The notes: generated from the letters alone by a model not told the origin. DNA of 32,388 bases from JBAXQQ01 sp037131695 (GCA_964638715.1 CAZWZF010000056.1:1-32388), one strand, 5' to 3'; shown: positions 10,401-16,555, counted from the stretch's first letter. Translations and numbers: made by a program.

Positions 10401-13043
10401 TGTCGCACTGACCGTAATTGTTCCACCAACAGGTGTCATGTTTGAACTGCTTACTGTTGCTGAGGTGACAACTGGTACTACTGCGTCACTGGATTGTGTG
10501 CAGGAACCTGGTACTAATATGTTGGAAATATTGCCAACATTATCGGTAGCCACAATATTTGCTGTGTAAACAGCGTTGACAGGTGCATTATTTATACCAA
10601 TATCAAAGGTAGCGGTATAACTGCTGCCAGCACCGCCATTGCTTAAGTTTGTTGCTCCGATATATACACCATCTTTATATATATTTACGTACGCACCTGA
10701 CAAACCAGTATCATTAACACCGGCTTCTGTTATAGTAGCGCCAAAATGCAGGGTTCCGCCGGGTATCGTTAATGAAGCCGGGGTGAAAGTCATTCCACTC
10801 ACCGCCGGACCGGCATTGTCATATACCTGCGTCGTTGTACCGGTTGCACCCCGGGTAATTCTATTGCCAGTATTATCTGTAGCGTATGCAATAGCAGTAT
10901 ACACATTCGGTATGGTGCTGGTATTCGGTCCGGTATCATAAGTTGCCAGTAAAGGCAGCAATGTCGTAGCCGTAGTATCATACTCTACTATATAACCGCG
11001 GTTCCATCCCCAGTAATACATATAATTTGAATAATCTCTCCACGTTTCGCCATTATCAATAGTAGCAATGTAGTCACCCGATGGATAGTAGGAATTATCA
11101 GGATAAGGTGCCTGCCACGCGGTATAGTTGAATGGTTCGCCAGTTACCCATTTCCACCCACCGGCAGGTTCAGTATAATTCAGATCAGCTGTATCCTGAT
11201 AACCACCCAACCAGCAGAATGATGAACCTCCCAATTGGGTTTTAATGAACTGCTGTTCTTCATCTGACGATATTGTCGCCAGATGACCAGTAGCGCCTTC
11301 AAATGTAGTAGCGGCAGCAGCGTCACGAGCATCTGTCCAAAGTATATTACCAGAAACCATTTTATAAACATGGTTATTCGATGGATTGCGGATAAACTGG
11401 TTTTGTCTGACCCCAAGACCGATATCAGTTACCAATATATTATTCTTAAAGAATTGGACACCCTGTGCAGCCATGTCATTAAATACTGGTATTACGGTAG
11501 ATACCGTTATTTTACCACCAGTCGCCGGCAATGTTGCCGGAGTTTGCACAGCACTGTTGATAACCGGGAAAGTATTATCAGCTATCTGTATGCAACTCGC
11601 AGGGGTTGTTGATGAAGATTGCTTATTAGTATTATCATACGCGATAACACAGCCGGTATATTCATGGTCAGCAGTTTCATGACTTACCGGAATTGTATAA
11701 CTGAAAGAATATACATCGCCAACAACCTGGGTTGGATAGGTAGTAGTGTAATATATACCATCTTTAAACAACTGGCAGCTAACATCATTTCTGACGCCGG
11801 TATTTGTGCCGCCGTTATCGGTGATTGTTGCATCAAAGCTAAAAGTACCGCCAGTAGCAGGTAAAGTTGATGGGGTTATAGGCGATACGACTATTACAGG
11901 TGGCGTAGTATCTGCTGCAACGACTATAGAACCAATAGCCGGAGCAACGGCTTGATAATAATTTTGGGATGGTGAATCATATTGGTAAATTACTGCTGTA
12001 TAGGTTTGTGGTTTATTACTATTGTTTCTCGGAACGCCATAAACAGTAGAATATATTCCATCAGCACCTGAGTATGTTAATGCTATGCCACTGGCATAAT
12101 ATATGCCATCTACAAACAATTCAGCATTAACCGATAAATTTGTATCAGGGTTATTATCTTTGCAACTGATAGTTATTTGCCCGCCATCAACAGGCAGGTT
12201 CGATGGCGAAATGGCAGCATCAGTTATAGAAACAGTGGACAAAGGTTTTGTTCTTGCCTGGGCACATGCGCCAGTTGCCGGTAAAGTTGAAGTATTGCCG
12301 CAAATGTCGGTAGCAACTATAATCGCAGTCCATGAGTAATAAATAGAACAGGGATTAGCACCGAAAGTATAAGATCCAGTATAAACATTTCCGGCCCCCC
12401 CATTGCTAAGGGTTATCTGGGTTGGACTGGCTGTAATAAAAAGTCCATTGCTAAGAATTGCCGCACCAACAGTGTTGACTTTGGTATCTGCATCTGTAAC
12501 TGTCGCAGTAACCTTTATAGTACCACCGGTGGAAGGCCGGGCATTCGGCCATAAAGTGGCAACAGTGATAACGGGAGGTTTGTTATCACAAGTTTGAACG
12601 CAAGTGCCAACCGCCAATGCAGTATCACGATTGCCAACGGCATCGTCTGTATACACCGATGCTGCATACGTATATGGTGTGTCGCTTGAATTAATGCCAA
12701 CGGTAAATGAACCGAAATAATCCATACCTTCACCGCCATTACTCAAGTTTATTGTCGTATAAGAAATACCATTGCGAGTAATGTGTGCATTAATGTTAGG
12801 TTTCCCGGTAGGAATTACCACACTGGCGTTAATTTTAATAATACCACCGGTTGCCGGCAAAGCTGCCGGTCTTATCATAGGGTCGGTATTCTGGTCTGGA
12901 GGTGTCTGATTTACTTTAAAGATGCTATTTAGGCTTACCCGCGCTTTATATTTTGTAGACTTTGACGCGGCAGCGGCTGGCACTAATGCCATTAATAACA
13001 CGAGGGTTAAAAGTACCCAAACGATGGTTGATTTCAGTTTCAT
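1452..13043 (-). CDS. Giant secreted repeat protein with Ig-like, C-type-lectin-like and IPT/TIG domains
   Basis: This encodes about 3,863 residues and is probably an extracellular adhesin or surface-layer-like protein. The ATG at 13043 is chosen over an upstream in-frame ATG (13088). It follows GGGAGGT at good spacing and begins a clear signal peptide (MKLKSTIVWVLLTLVLLMALVPAAAA). Order: 21 repeats of about 110 residues (consensus LPATGG...NGxYYT...LSNGG...YTG...ATGxCxQxxDNxxP), two of them holding a C-type-lectin-like domain; seven IPT/TIG repeats (PTITSFTPATG...VTITGTN) of 80 residues; and seven repeats of 92 residues (GGANVQYxFMxGTTLxRxF...YTFTVIARD) resembling Y_Y_Y or Ig-like modules. 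No LPXTG, PEP-CTERM, transmembrane anchor or type IX tail is visible; it ends VVTAP. A single Cys recurs near the end of many N-terminal repeats. Adhesion or glycan binding is inferred from domain types only. The substrate and anchoring route are unknown. Confidence 0.9.
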   Translation of the reverse strand: MKLKSTIVWVLLTLVLLMALVPAAAASKSTKYKARVSLNSIFKVNQTPPDQNTDPMIRPAALPATGGIIKINASVVIPTGKPNINAHITRNGISYTTINLSNGGEGMDYFGSFTVGINSSDTPYTYAASVYTDDAVGNRDTALAVGTCVQTCDNKPPVITVATLWPNARPSTGGTIKVTATVTDADTKVNTVGAAILSNGLFITASPTQITLSNGGAGNVYTGSYTFGANPCSIYYSWTAIIVATDICGNTSTLPATGACAQARTKPLSTVSITDAAISPSNLPVDGGQITISCKDNNPDTNLSVNAELFVDGIYYASGIALTYSGADGIYSTVYGVPRNNSNKPQTYTAVIYQYDSPSQNYYQAVAPAIGSIVVAADTTPPVIVVSPITPSTLPATGGTFSFDATITDNGGTNTGVRNDVSCQLFKDGIYYTTTYPTQVVGDVYSFSYTIPVSHETADHEYTGCVIAYDNTNKQSSSTTPASCIQIADNTFPVINSAVQTPATLPATGGKITVSTVIPVFNDMAAQGVQFFKNNILVTDIGLGVRQNQFIRNPSNNHVYKMVSGNILWTDARDAAAATTFEGATGHLATISSDEEQQFIKTQLGGSSFCWLGGYQDTADLNYTEPAGGWKWVTGEPFNYTAWQAPYPDNSYYPSGDYIATIDNGETWRDYSNYMYYWGWNRGYIVEYDTTATTLLPLLATYDTGPNTSTIPNVYTAIAYATDNTGNRITRGATGTTTQVYDNAGPAVSGMTFTPASLTIPGGTLHFGATITEAGVNDTGLSGAYVNIYKDGVYIGATNLSNGGAGSSYTATFDIGINNAPVNAVYTANIVATDNVGNISNILVPGSCTQSSDAVVPVVTSATVSSSNMTPVGGTITVSATITDAGIGLNNATGYILRDGLEWATFALDNGGSGNIYSGTYNAGINHENNNHVYTAYILAVDRSNNRTILAATGSITQVTDKTGPTITSAALTPATINQVGGTLTITANVTDTGSGIAGVRSEIDLNGIYYAWLNLTNVGGNVYSGTYDAPANDSNVDRTWKAAVYAWDNCNNLSSAIATGAAAQTTSSPGSFPTFENVLMSPATLPANGGNITITADVFSGSGVGSVTGYILRNGLNYTSFVLNYIEGNTYSGISPAIPANAENYSIVYTAVVNAADNAGFGINTPVTGNCTQANDHAGPVVTTPTLSPATRPAVGGMITVTANVQDAGTGLSYVYARIFKNGLYYTNIGLSNGGDGNVFTGSYSFGANAGPGSNTFTAVIDTQDTIGNATAVAATGNCVQVADANGPVITTPTLTPATISPAGGPILIMAKVADSSTNPTGISSVTAVLLRDGAYFTSFPMNKSTGTNYKYTYNISPNNSTASHIYTAVIYAVDNVGTQTKATATGSATQATDNVAPVIGTTSVTPSTITAAGGVVTVSAVVTDTGGNNTGVEDVDAYIKQDGVNFTVINLSNGSNGSQYNGIYNLPATVDKCNHIYTFSIVAYDKLNNMSTVPVTGSVLQRTDTDAGGVSGAAISPKTLPVAGGTLTVNATVSGMGTTIPTVAARISRNGFVVTTVNLAVTGGTQITNNPTMITGNYTGTYTVPANTDGFVHKYTVTIYSTDMNGLASAGLALGECLQPAGAAEGALPVITNATVTPATVPISGGNIRISATIHGTRPVNFYSVTTSIYRNGLYYTWGYLYPDATGNVFTNDFAMPANTSGVQYTYTASISAGDGSRNNSVVASGAAVQGNDSTPPTVTGAAIAPISTISCLANTLIVSATITDTGTNASGFRDATAFIYQNGQYITQIGMSNGGIGTGYSAELTIPANGTKASFVWTAAIKTYDNAGNSTWAAVAGNVTQPKDNVAPVITGATLTPASRPASGGTITVTATVTDGNSGVNTVRAQIFLNKLYMWDIALNNGGGGNVYTGDQYFGANTLNDDANYTATVYAVDFCGNQTNLKATGSCFQPSSTPGAGPAVTAATMSPANLPATGGDITFNCTVVDLAAGQQVVVHLFKDNLYYTNVYPANIGGNDYSITYTIPGNADSSTHVYTSTTWVYDQYYGYILSYLATTGSTTVATDNTAPVITAATLSPASISIVGGMLTFSADVTDAGTAVKDVRAEISKNGVYFDTMGMNNNIGSTFTGTYNIGTPNHESAALTYSAVIVATDTLNNLSSLAATGTTTQPNDATAPSITATTITPATLPATGGNITVNSTIADANFNFNWGAMIFKDGINVGDVTFSRQNQLIRNPLNHHVYKMVTGYMDWSAARDAAAATTYEGATGHLATITSAEEQQFIQTQLGSVAYCWIGGYQDTTALDYSEPAGGWKWITDEPFTYTNWYSGYPSNPWGDPSNSLKIWSDGSTWIDMPDVHSYWDSGSYQNGYIVEYDTTGTTPIPVSLKYTVGINKDATSHVYTAVAYATDIAGNTATLPATGTTVQATDNVGPAISATMLTPTTMTALGGTIYFSATVTDEDGTNTGVETVQATVYQNGLNYTLLTLSNGGSGSLYTGEINVPVNKSQTPYKYSAMISAVDMVSNRTYLPANGICNQDTSIITTILTPNITYPEIGPKALTSLGGDIVIKAKIMSQVGVTDVNAQIYDNGVYYTTIGMIMQNDGTTYIGRYGIPINSDLFAHIYTATVYASDMTGNQTSQFAVGSCVEATDSGIPTQMIPAPTITSFTPTSAGPNMLVTITGTNFIGVTAVLIDGNMAQSYSVESDTTIKAIIAPGTTSGTIVITTMGGIAESATSFTFVAPVSISSISPNIGGVGTVVNITGVNFETTTGVKINGTTAVFTVVNPTTINATVAVGTTTGPIVVTTLGGTASSAPFTFVPVPTITSFTPATGPLGQLVTITGTNLATTTSVKFNGVNAAGFVVVNDTTVTAIVAVGTTTGKITVATLGGTVLSVGNFTFIPAPTITSFTPAFGDVSTVVAITGTTLTGATSVKFNGMAAASFTVVNATTINATVAVGTTTGPISVITPGGTGISASNFIFMPKPTITFFTPATGGAGTVITIVGTNLSSTSSVKVGGVSIAYNVVNDTVVTATVSSSTVTGSVAVTTLSGTATSTTPFTFIPAPTITSFTPATGISGTAVVITGTNFTTTTSVTIGGVAVLYTIVDSTTINVVATAGAASGSIVVTTHGGIATSANAFTFIPEITSFTPTAAVVGKLVTITGKHLTGATVVTFNGVTAAFTVVNPTTITATVPVGATSGILEVVAPGGMAISANNFTVIPTLSAITLDTALASPRPWGLPITLIATATGGANVQYKFLDGTTVLRDFATSNTFDWTPTIVKTHTLTVVVRDIDGVNANTTITSAVNNYVITSKLSAVTYTTPSALSVISGANVIFTAAVTGGASVQYMFKDGTTVLRDFAADNTYQWLVPEVTGPHTITVVARDINNTTPNVTVTYSNVFTVSLPLASVVMSTSPANAVLVGNTVTLTATANGGANVQYQFMTGTTLLRSFSSARIYTFATTAVKTYNFTVIAKDLGGADPNATVTSPVVTFYAKPALTAAALTSTPLNAALIGLPVTLTASTTGGANVQYQFMSGTSLIRSFASGNTYTFTPTVAKTYTFSVIARDLSGVDPNATVTSSNLTLVIKPALTAAALTSTPLNATLVGTPVTLTASTTGGANVQYQFMSGTTLIRSFASGNTYSFTPTAIKTYTFTVIARDLTAVDPNATVTSSVLTFTIRPVLTAVSMMTLPSDAVTVGVPVTLTATATGGANVQYKFMNGTTLMRSFNTSNTYTFTPTAVKTYTFTVVASDLGAVDPNVTVTSSVVNLAIKPVLTAVSLAATPTTVIAGTTVTLTATPTGGASLLYKFMNGTTILRDFAASNTMPWTPSVANTYPITVIARDANGVDPNATVTSATNNYVVTAP
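1455..3386 (-). repeat. Seven C-terminal 92-residue repeats in giant protein
   Basis: Seven tandem coding repeats of about 276 bp start at LTA/LSA and share TLTATxTGGANVQYxFMxGTT, then RxFxxxNTYxFTP, then KTYTFTVIARDLxxxDPNATVTS. Copies at 2004-2279 and 2280-2555 are nearly identical in protein and close in DNA, so the array has expanded recently. The fold is probably Ig-like, close to Y_Y_Y or PKD-type modules; the exact family was not determined. Confidence 0.85.
3387..5063 (-). repeat. Seven IPT/TIG repeats in giant protein
   Basis: Seven tandem units of about 80 residues read PTITSFTPATGxxGTxVTITGTNxxxxTSVxxNG, then FTVVNxTTIxATVxVGTTTGxIxVTTxGGTAxSxxxFTFIP. This is the standard IPT/TIG pattern of bacterial surface proteins and some glycan-binding outer-membrane proteins. 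They form a stalk-like block between the N-terminal Ig-like array and the C-terminal repeats. Confidence 0.9.
5917..6357 (-). other. C-type-lectin-like domain 2, nested in Ig-like repeat 19
   Basis: About 145 residues, closely matching the other lectin-like domain: HLATITSAEEQQFI, YCWIGGYQD, GGWKWITDEPFTYTNW and GYIVEYD. It sits at the equivalent point of another Ig-like repeat, after FKDGI and before YTAVAYATDIAGN. Identity between the two lectin domains looks clearly higher than between the host repeats that carry them. Confidence 0.85.
10976..11408 (-). other. C-type-lectin-like domain 1, nested in Ig-like repeat 5
   Basis: About 145 residues from QFIRNPSNNHVYKM to GYIVEYD. Lectin-like landmarks are W-x2-ARDAAAATTFEGATGHLATISSDEEQQFI (the usual helix region), CWLGGYQD (WIGL-like core) and GGWKWVTGEPFNYTAW (the region of the sugar-binding loop). 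The canonical disulfide cysteines are mostly missing; only the Cys before WLGG is seen. The domain interrupts an Ig-like repeat between its FFKNN strand and its YTAIAYATDNTGN strand. Confidence 0.85.
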
Positions 13044-13440
13044 CAGATTTACCTCCCAAGATAAACTATTAAACTGCCTGAAAAGCAATGTAAGAATTAT
13101 TGCAATTCAATGTTGTACTATTGATATTTTCAAACTTATTTCTACTAATTTTTAAGGTGTAGTACAAAAATAACAGTATGTCGATATGCTGCACCTGTCG
13201 GTAGGAATTTAGTTAAAGTTCTGATTTTTCAAACGTATTATTACCTGCGACCACAGGCTTTAAAAGAAGTGCTGCAAAATAAACTGCGACTCGGATGAAT
13301 TTCGATTATTTTAAGGTTATTACCACATACTCCATTTGTCAATAGGTAATATACATAAAAAAAGAAAATTTTGAGTTAATTACCAATTATTTAGTAAAAA
13401 ACGGAAAACATCTGGTGATAACCGATTTTATGTAAAATCA
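13044..13440. other. Gene-free stretch between giant gene and ribD
   Basis: About 400 AT-rich bases with no open frame that looks real. It holds the Shine-Dalgarno site and likely promoter of the giant gene at its left end and a possible ribD terminator at its right end. No repeat or RNA motif was recognised between them. Confidence 0.5.
13096..13104 (-). promoter_or_regulatory. Possible extended -10 for giant gene
   Basis: The minus strand reads TGCAATAAT, an extended -10 (TGn plus AATAAT, 5 of 6 to consensus), about 50 bp upstream of the ATG at 13043. No good -35 lies at 17 bp, which is tolerable for an extended -10. The call is tentative because the region is AT-rich. Confidence 0.3.
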
Positions 13441-13447
13441 CTACCAG
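13396..13447 (-). terminator. Possible ribD terminator overlapping the stop codon
   Basis: On the minus strand CTGG-(TAG)-TGAT pairs with ATCA-CCAG around an inner ATTTT/AAAAT stem (13412-13447). A run of six T follows a few bases later (13396-13401). The ribD stop codon forms the bulge of the stem. The stem is imperfect, so the call is modest. Confidence 0.35.
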
Positions 13448-14529
13448 GGGAAATAGCCTTCTACAACAAAATCAGGGCCTATTTTTCTCATTGATACTTT
13501 CTCTAATCTGGGGGCATCCATCAAATGCGGCGTGCCAAAACCACCCAGTAAACCCGGTGCGGTTTCTCCGCCAATCAGCATGGGAGCGAGGTATAATCGG
13601 AATTTATTCACCAGTTTTTCTGCTATTAACGACGCCGCAAACCTGCCTCCTGCCTCAACCATCAAACTGACAATCTCTCTTTCACCCAGTGCTTCCATTA
13701 ACGCGTATAAATCAACACCACTACCTGCTGACGGCAGGGTAAGTATTTCCAATCCCAAGTCATGATATGGACGCAATTTATCTTCATCACTGATTAAAGT
13801 CGCAAGTATGGTTGGTTTTTCCGCCGGTCGAAATACTTTCATATCCGGCATGGTGTGCAATTTTGCATCAACCACTACCCGTCGCGGGTCGACGGCACCC
13901 GGTATGCGCGATGTTAATTCCGAATCATCACACATAACCGTAGCTGATGTTGTCATAATACCATCAGAAATTGCGCGCAGCTTATGCACATCTTTGCGGG
14001 CAATTTCACTGGTAATCCATTTTGATTCGCCAATGCGGGTTGCCGTTTTACCATCCAGAGATGCCGCCAATTTCAAGGTAACAAATGGCATTCCCGTTAA
14101 TTTCCAATATATCCAGGCCTCGTTCATCACCATCTCTTTGTCTGCTAACAAACCCATGTCAACGTCAATTCCCTTTTCGCGCAAGATTTCCACACTGCGT
14201 CCGCTCACCCTTTTATCAACATCTGTAGACGCGAATACTACGCGGCTAATGCCGGCTTTAATTATCGCGTCGGTACAAGGCGGAGTTTTTCCGGTATGAC
14301 AGCAAGGCTCCAGGGTTACATAAATGGTGGCGCCTTTCGCTTTTTCACCAGCTTCCTGCAATGCAAAAACTTCTGCATGGGGACCACCGGCTTTTTTATG
14401 GTATCCCTCGCCAACGACGACGCCATCTTTTACAATCACTGACCCAACCATCGGGTTTGGTGATGTTAACCCCTTTGCTTTCTCAGCTAATTTTAATGCC
14501 CGGGTCATATATTTAACGTCATTCATCAT
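13441..14529 (-). CDS. ribD: Bifunctional riboflavin biosynthesis deaminase/reductase RibD
   Basis: RibD carries out two successive steps of riboflavin synthesis in the cytosol: deamination of the pyrimidine from GTP cyclohydrolase II, then NADPH-dependent reduction of the ribosyl side chain. The N-terminal deaminase has PNPMVGSVIV, the zinc-site HAE (His51, Glu53) and PCCHTGKTPPC (Cys76, Cys85). The C-terminal reductase begins near VTLKLAASLDGKTA and continues through GESKWITSEIARKDVHKLRA. At 362 residues it is normal full length. The start ATG (14529, or the adjacent ATG at 14526) has GGAAGG at 8 nt and overlaps the stop of the upstream membrane-protein gene in an ATGATGAATGA arrangement, so the two are probably translationally coupled. 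No FMN riboswitch is seen upstream. The other riboflavin synthesis genes (ribA/B, ribE, ribH) are not in this window. Confidence 0.96.
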   Translation of the reverse strand: MMNDVKYMTRALKLAEKAKGLTSPNPMVGSVIVKDGVVVGEGYHKKAGGPHAEVFALQEAGEKAKGATIYVTLEPCCHTGKTPPCTDAIIKAGISRVVFASTDVDKRVSGRSVEILREKGIDVDMGLLADKEMVMNEAWIYWKLTGMPFVTLKLAASLDGKTATRIGESKWITSEIARKDVHKLRAISDGIMTTSATVMCDDSELTSRIPGAVDPRRVVVDAKLHTMPDMKVFRPAEKPTILATLISDEDKLRPYHDLGLEILTLPSAGSGVDLYALMEALGEREIVSLMVEAGGRFAASLIAEKLVNKFRLYLAPMLIGGETAPGLLGGFGTPHLMDAPRLEKVSMRKIGPDFVVEGYFPW

Positions 14530-14935
14530 CTTTTTTGCCTTCCTTCATTTTTTCATGCTGCGCTATAACTTCCGCCAACTCGCGCCACATTTTGTTTTCA
14601 TCCTGACGGGTATCATCGCCTATCATGTGAAAGTCTGCGACAATCAACGACAGTATTCCAAAAGACAACATGGCAACGCTGCCCCAATACGCAAACCATA
14701 AATTCGGAGTGGTTTGCGGCTCAATAAGGTAAAACCATGGTACTGATATAACTGTTAAAATACTGCCTAATAAAAATATTACCATCACTGCCATCGATAA
14801 TCGTACCGATAAACGGCGAAATGAATATACACCGACGTCGCCGCGCCGATATATTATCACCTCGCGTACCGCCATAACGATGAAAAATATCATCATCACC
14901 GGCAATATTATCTGCATTATCTGAAACCCATTCAT
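14519..14935 (-). CDS. Small three-helix membrane protein of unknown function
   Basis: A 138-residue protein with three predicted membrane helices (about residues 7-24, 46-68 and 82-102). A basic loop (YRRGDVGVYSFRRLSVR) joins the first two, and the cytosolic tail is charged (DDTRQDENKMWRELAEVIAQHEKMKEGKKDDE) and probably helical. I do not recognise a family. It overlaps the start of ribD and is very likely the first gene of a two-gene transcript driven by the extended -10 at 14988-14996. Its ATG has no clear Shine-Dalgarno site. A role in flavin metabolism is not implied by sequence, only by position. Coupling to ribD could equally be accidental. Confidence 0.7.
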   Translation of the reverse strand: MNGFQIMQIILPVMMIFFIVMAVREVIIYRRGDVGVYSFRRLSVRLSMAVMVIFLLGSILTVISVPWFYLIEPQTTPNLWFAYWGSVAMLSFGILSLIVADFHMIGDDTRQDENKMWRELAEVIAQHEKMKEGKKDDE

Positions 14936-14987
14936 ATTATAATACTCGCATTATTTATAAATATCAGGTAGAATTAGCTACGTATCT

Positions 14988-14996
14988 ATTATATCA
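14988..14996 (-). promoter_or_regulatory. Extended -10 promoter for membrane protein-ribD operon
   Basis: The minus strand reads TGATATAAT, a perfect TGn-TATAAT extended -10. It is about 52 bp upstream of the ATG at 14935, inside the 74-bp divergent gap shared with the metal transporter gene. The same TGATATAAT motif recurs before the peptidase-like gene (22301-22309). Confidence 0.6.
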
Positions 14997-15009
14997 CTTT
15001 ATTAAAATT

Positions 15010-16299
15010 ATGCATCTTTTAAATAAATTAAAATTATTTTTTGTAAAAGAAACTTTGCGGCCCGGTTTTAATGCTGCAAAGGAAATCTTTAAATATATAG
15101 GGCCAGGACTATTAGTGACCGTTGGTTTTATCGACCCGGGTAACTGGGCAAGCAACGTCGCCGCCGGGTCGATGTTCGGCTACAATCTATTATGGATAGT
15201 GACGCTCTCCACCATCATGCTGATAGTGCTGCAGCATAACGCGGCGCACTTGGGCATTGTCACCGGCCTGTGCCTGGCTGAATCGGCAAATCAAAACCTG
15301 AAAAAATGGTTCAGCAACACCGTATTAATCACGGCAATGCTGGCGATTATCGCCACTGCCTTGGCAGAGATTCTCGGTGCGGCTATCGGACTTAAAATGC
15401 TGTTTCACCTTGACCTGCGGGTGGGGGCGGCATTATCGGCAATTTTCGTTTTGTGGATGATTCTCAGCAATTCTTACCAAAAGTTAGAAAAATGGATAAT
15501 CGGTTTCGTATCTTTCATCGGAATAGCTTTTTTAGTCGAACTGCTGCTAACCCCGCATATCGCCTGGATGACTACCGCCACCAGTTTCGTCGTGCCATCT
15601 TTCCCACAAGGGGCAATTCTGGTCATCGTCAGCGTACTTGGCGCGGTGGTGATGCCGCATAATTTATACTTGCATTCCGAGTTCATTCAATCGCGGCAAT
15701 ACAATCTGCAAGGTGAAGAATCCATACGAAAACAATTGGATATGGAGTTCATTGACACGCTATTTTCCATGATCATCGGGTGGGCTATCAACGCGTCAAT
15801 GATAATCATCGCCGCCGCCGTTTTCTTTGCGCATAATATCCCGGTTACCGAGTTGGAACAGGCGAAAGATATGCTGGCGCCGCTGGTTGGACCCGCCGCC
15901 GCCATCATCTTTGCCCTTGCACTCCTTGCTGCTGGTGTGGCATCATCAGTAACGGCAGGCATGGCATCCGGCACGATATTCGCCGGTATGATCGGCGAAC
16001 AATTCGACTTGAAAGACAAACACAGCCGCGCCGGCATAATAATAACCATCGTCTGCGCCGCCATCGCGGTAATAATAATCGCCTCCACCGGCGATCCTTT
16101 TAAAGCCCTGGTGATATCCCAGGCAATCCTCAGCCTGCAATTGCCACTAACAATAATCGCTCAAATAATGCTGACCTCATCACCACAGGTAATGGGGAAA
16201 TACGCCAACTCCACCCGTTCAAAAATACTGCTGTGGGTAATTGCTGGCATTGTAATTATATTAAATGCCTGGCTGCTGATAGCGATGGTAAAGAATTAA
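15010..16299 (+). CDS. mntH: Nramp-family divalent metal transporter MntH
   Basis: A 429-residue inner-membrane, proton-coupled importer of Mn2+/Fe2+. Both metal-site motifs are present: DPGN in TM1 (residues 42-45, in GFIDPGNWASN) and MPHN in TM6 (215-218, in GAVVMPHNLYLHSEF), with Ala three residues before the Met as in typical metal-selective Nramps. The rest is a run of hydrophobic helices of the usual 11-helix length. It lies divergently from the ribD operon and convergently to ribF. No Shine-Dalgarno site precedes the ATG at 15010 (upstream is CACTTTATTAAAATT), so the exact start is uncertain by a few codons, although the N-terminal length is normal. Mn2+ versus Fe2+ preference cannot be read from sequence, and no metal-responsive operator was recognised. 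Confidence 0.93.
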   Translation: MHLLNKLKLFFVKETLRPGFNAAKEIFKYIGPGLLVTVGFIDPGNWASNVAAGSMFGYNLLWIVTLSTIMLIVLQHNAAHLGIVTGLCLAESANQNLKKWFSNTVLITAMLAIIATALAEILGAAIGLKMLFHLDLRVGAALSAIFVLWMILSNSYQKLEKWIIGFVSFIGIAFLVELLLTPHIAWMTTATSFVVPSFPQGAILVIVSVLGAVVMPHNLYLHSEFIQSRQYNLQGEESIRKQLDMEFIDTLFSMIIGWAINASMIIIAAAVFFAHNIPVTELEQAKDMLAPLVGPAAAIIFALALLAAGVASSVTAGMASGTIFAGMIGEQFDLKDKHSRAGIIITIVCAAIAVIIIASTGDPFKALVISQAILSLQLPLTIIAQIMLTSSPQVMGKYANSTRSKILLWVIAGIVIILNAWLLIAMVKN

Positions 16300-16364
16300 T
16301 AATTTTTCAGGCGATTGCAAAACCTATTTTTCAAATGTTTAGGTTGCAGGTTTGTGGTAGGCGA

Positions 16365-16505
16365 AAACCACCCCGACCTTCGGCCACCCCTCCTTGGCAA
16401 GGAGGGGAGTTTAAAATGAAGGTTTTGATTATTAAAGCAGCCATTATTTTATCAAGTAACTATCATAACTCCCCTCCTTGACAAGGAGGGGGTAGGGGGT
16501 GGTTT
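16365..16505. repeat. Palindromic repeat pair (BIME/MITE-like) between convergent genes
   Basis: Two arms in inverted orientation bound a 141-bp element. The left arm (16365-16412) starts AAACCACCCC and ends in the hairpin CCCTCCTTGGCAAGGAGGG plus GAGTTT. The right arm (16467-16505), read in reverse, starts AAACCACCCCC and ends with the matching hairpin and GAGTT. Each arm is itself a strong hairpin. Between the convergent mntH and ribF it could also act as a bidirectional terminator. A related single arm occurs at 27933-27960. Confidence 0.8.
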
Positions 16506-16555
16506 GGTTGATTATATATTTAGTATGGTTTTACAAGAGCCTGCGTAATTCGTAA

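Larger units (their letters stand above)
5064..12903 (-). repeat. Array of 21 Ig-like repeats in giant protein
   Basis: Twenty-one units can be counted by eye. Each starts with a PATLPATGG-type turn and ends with ATGxxxQxxDNxxP; the spacing is about 110 residues once the two lectin insertions are removed. Copies have diverged widely, but the YTAxIxAxDxxGN and LSNGGxGxxYTG motifs stay in register. Many copies keep one Cys in the terminal CxQ motif and others have TTTQ instead. Each unit resembles a bacterial Ig-like or fibronectin-like beta-sandwich. Confidence 0.8.

Noticed and set aside
14530..15009. FMN riboswitch upstream of the ribD operon
   Set aside because: No conserved RFN-element sequence was seen, and the gap before the operon is only 74 bp.
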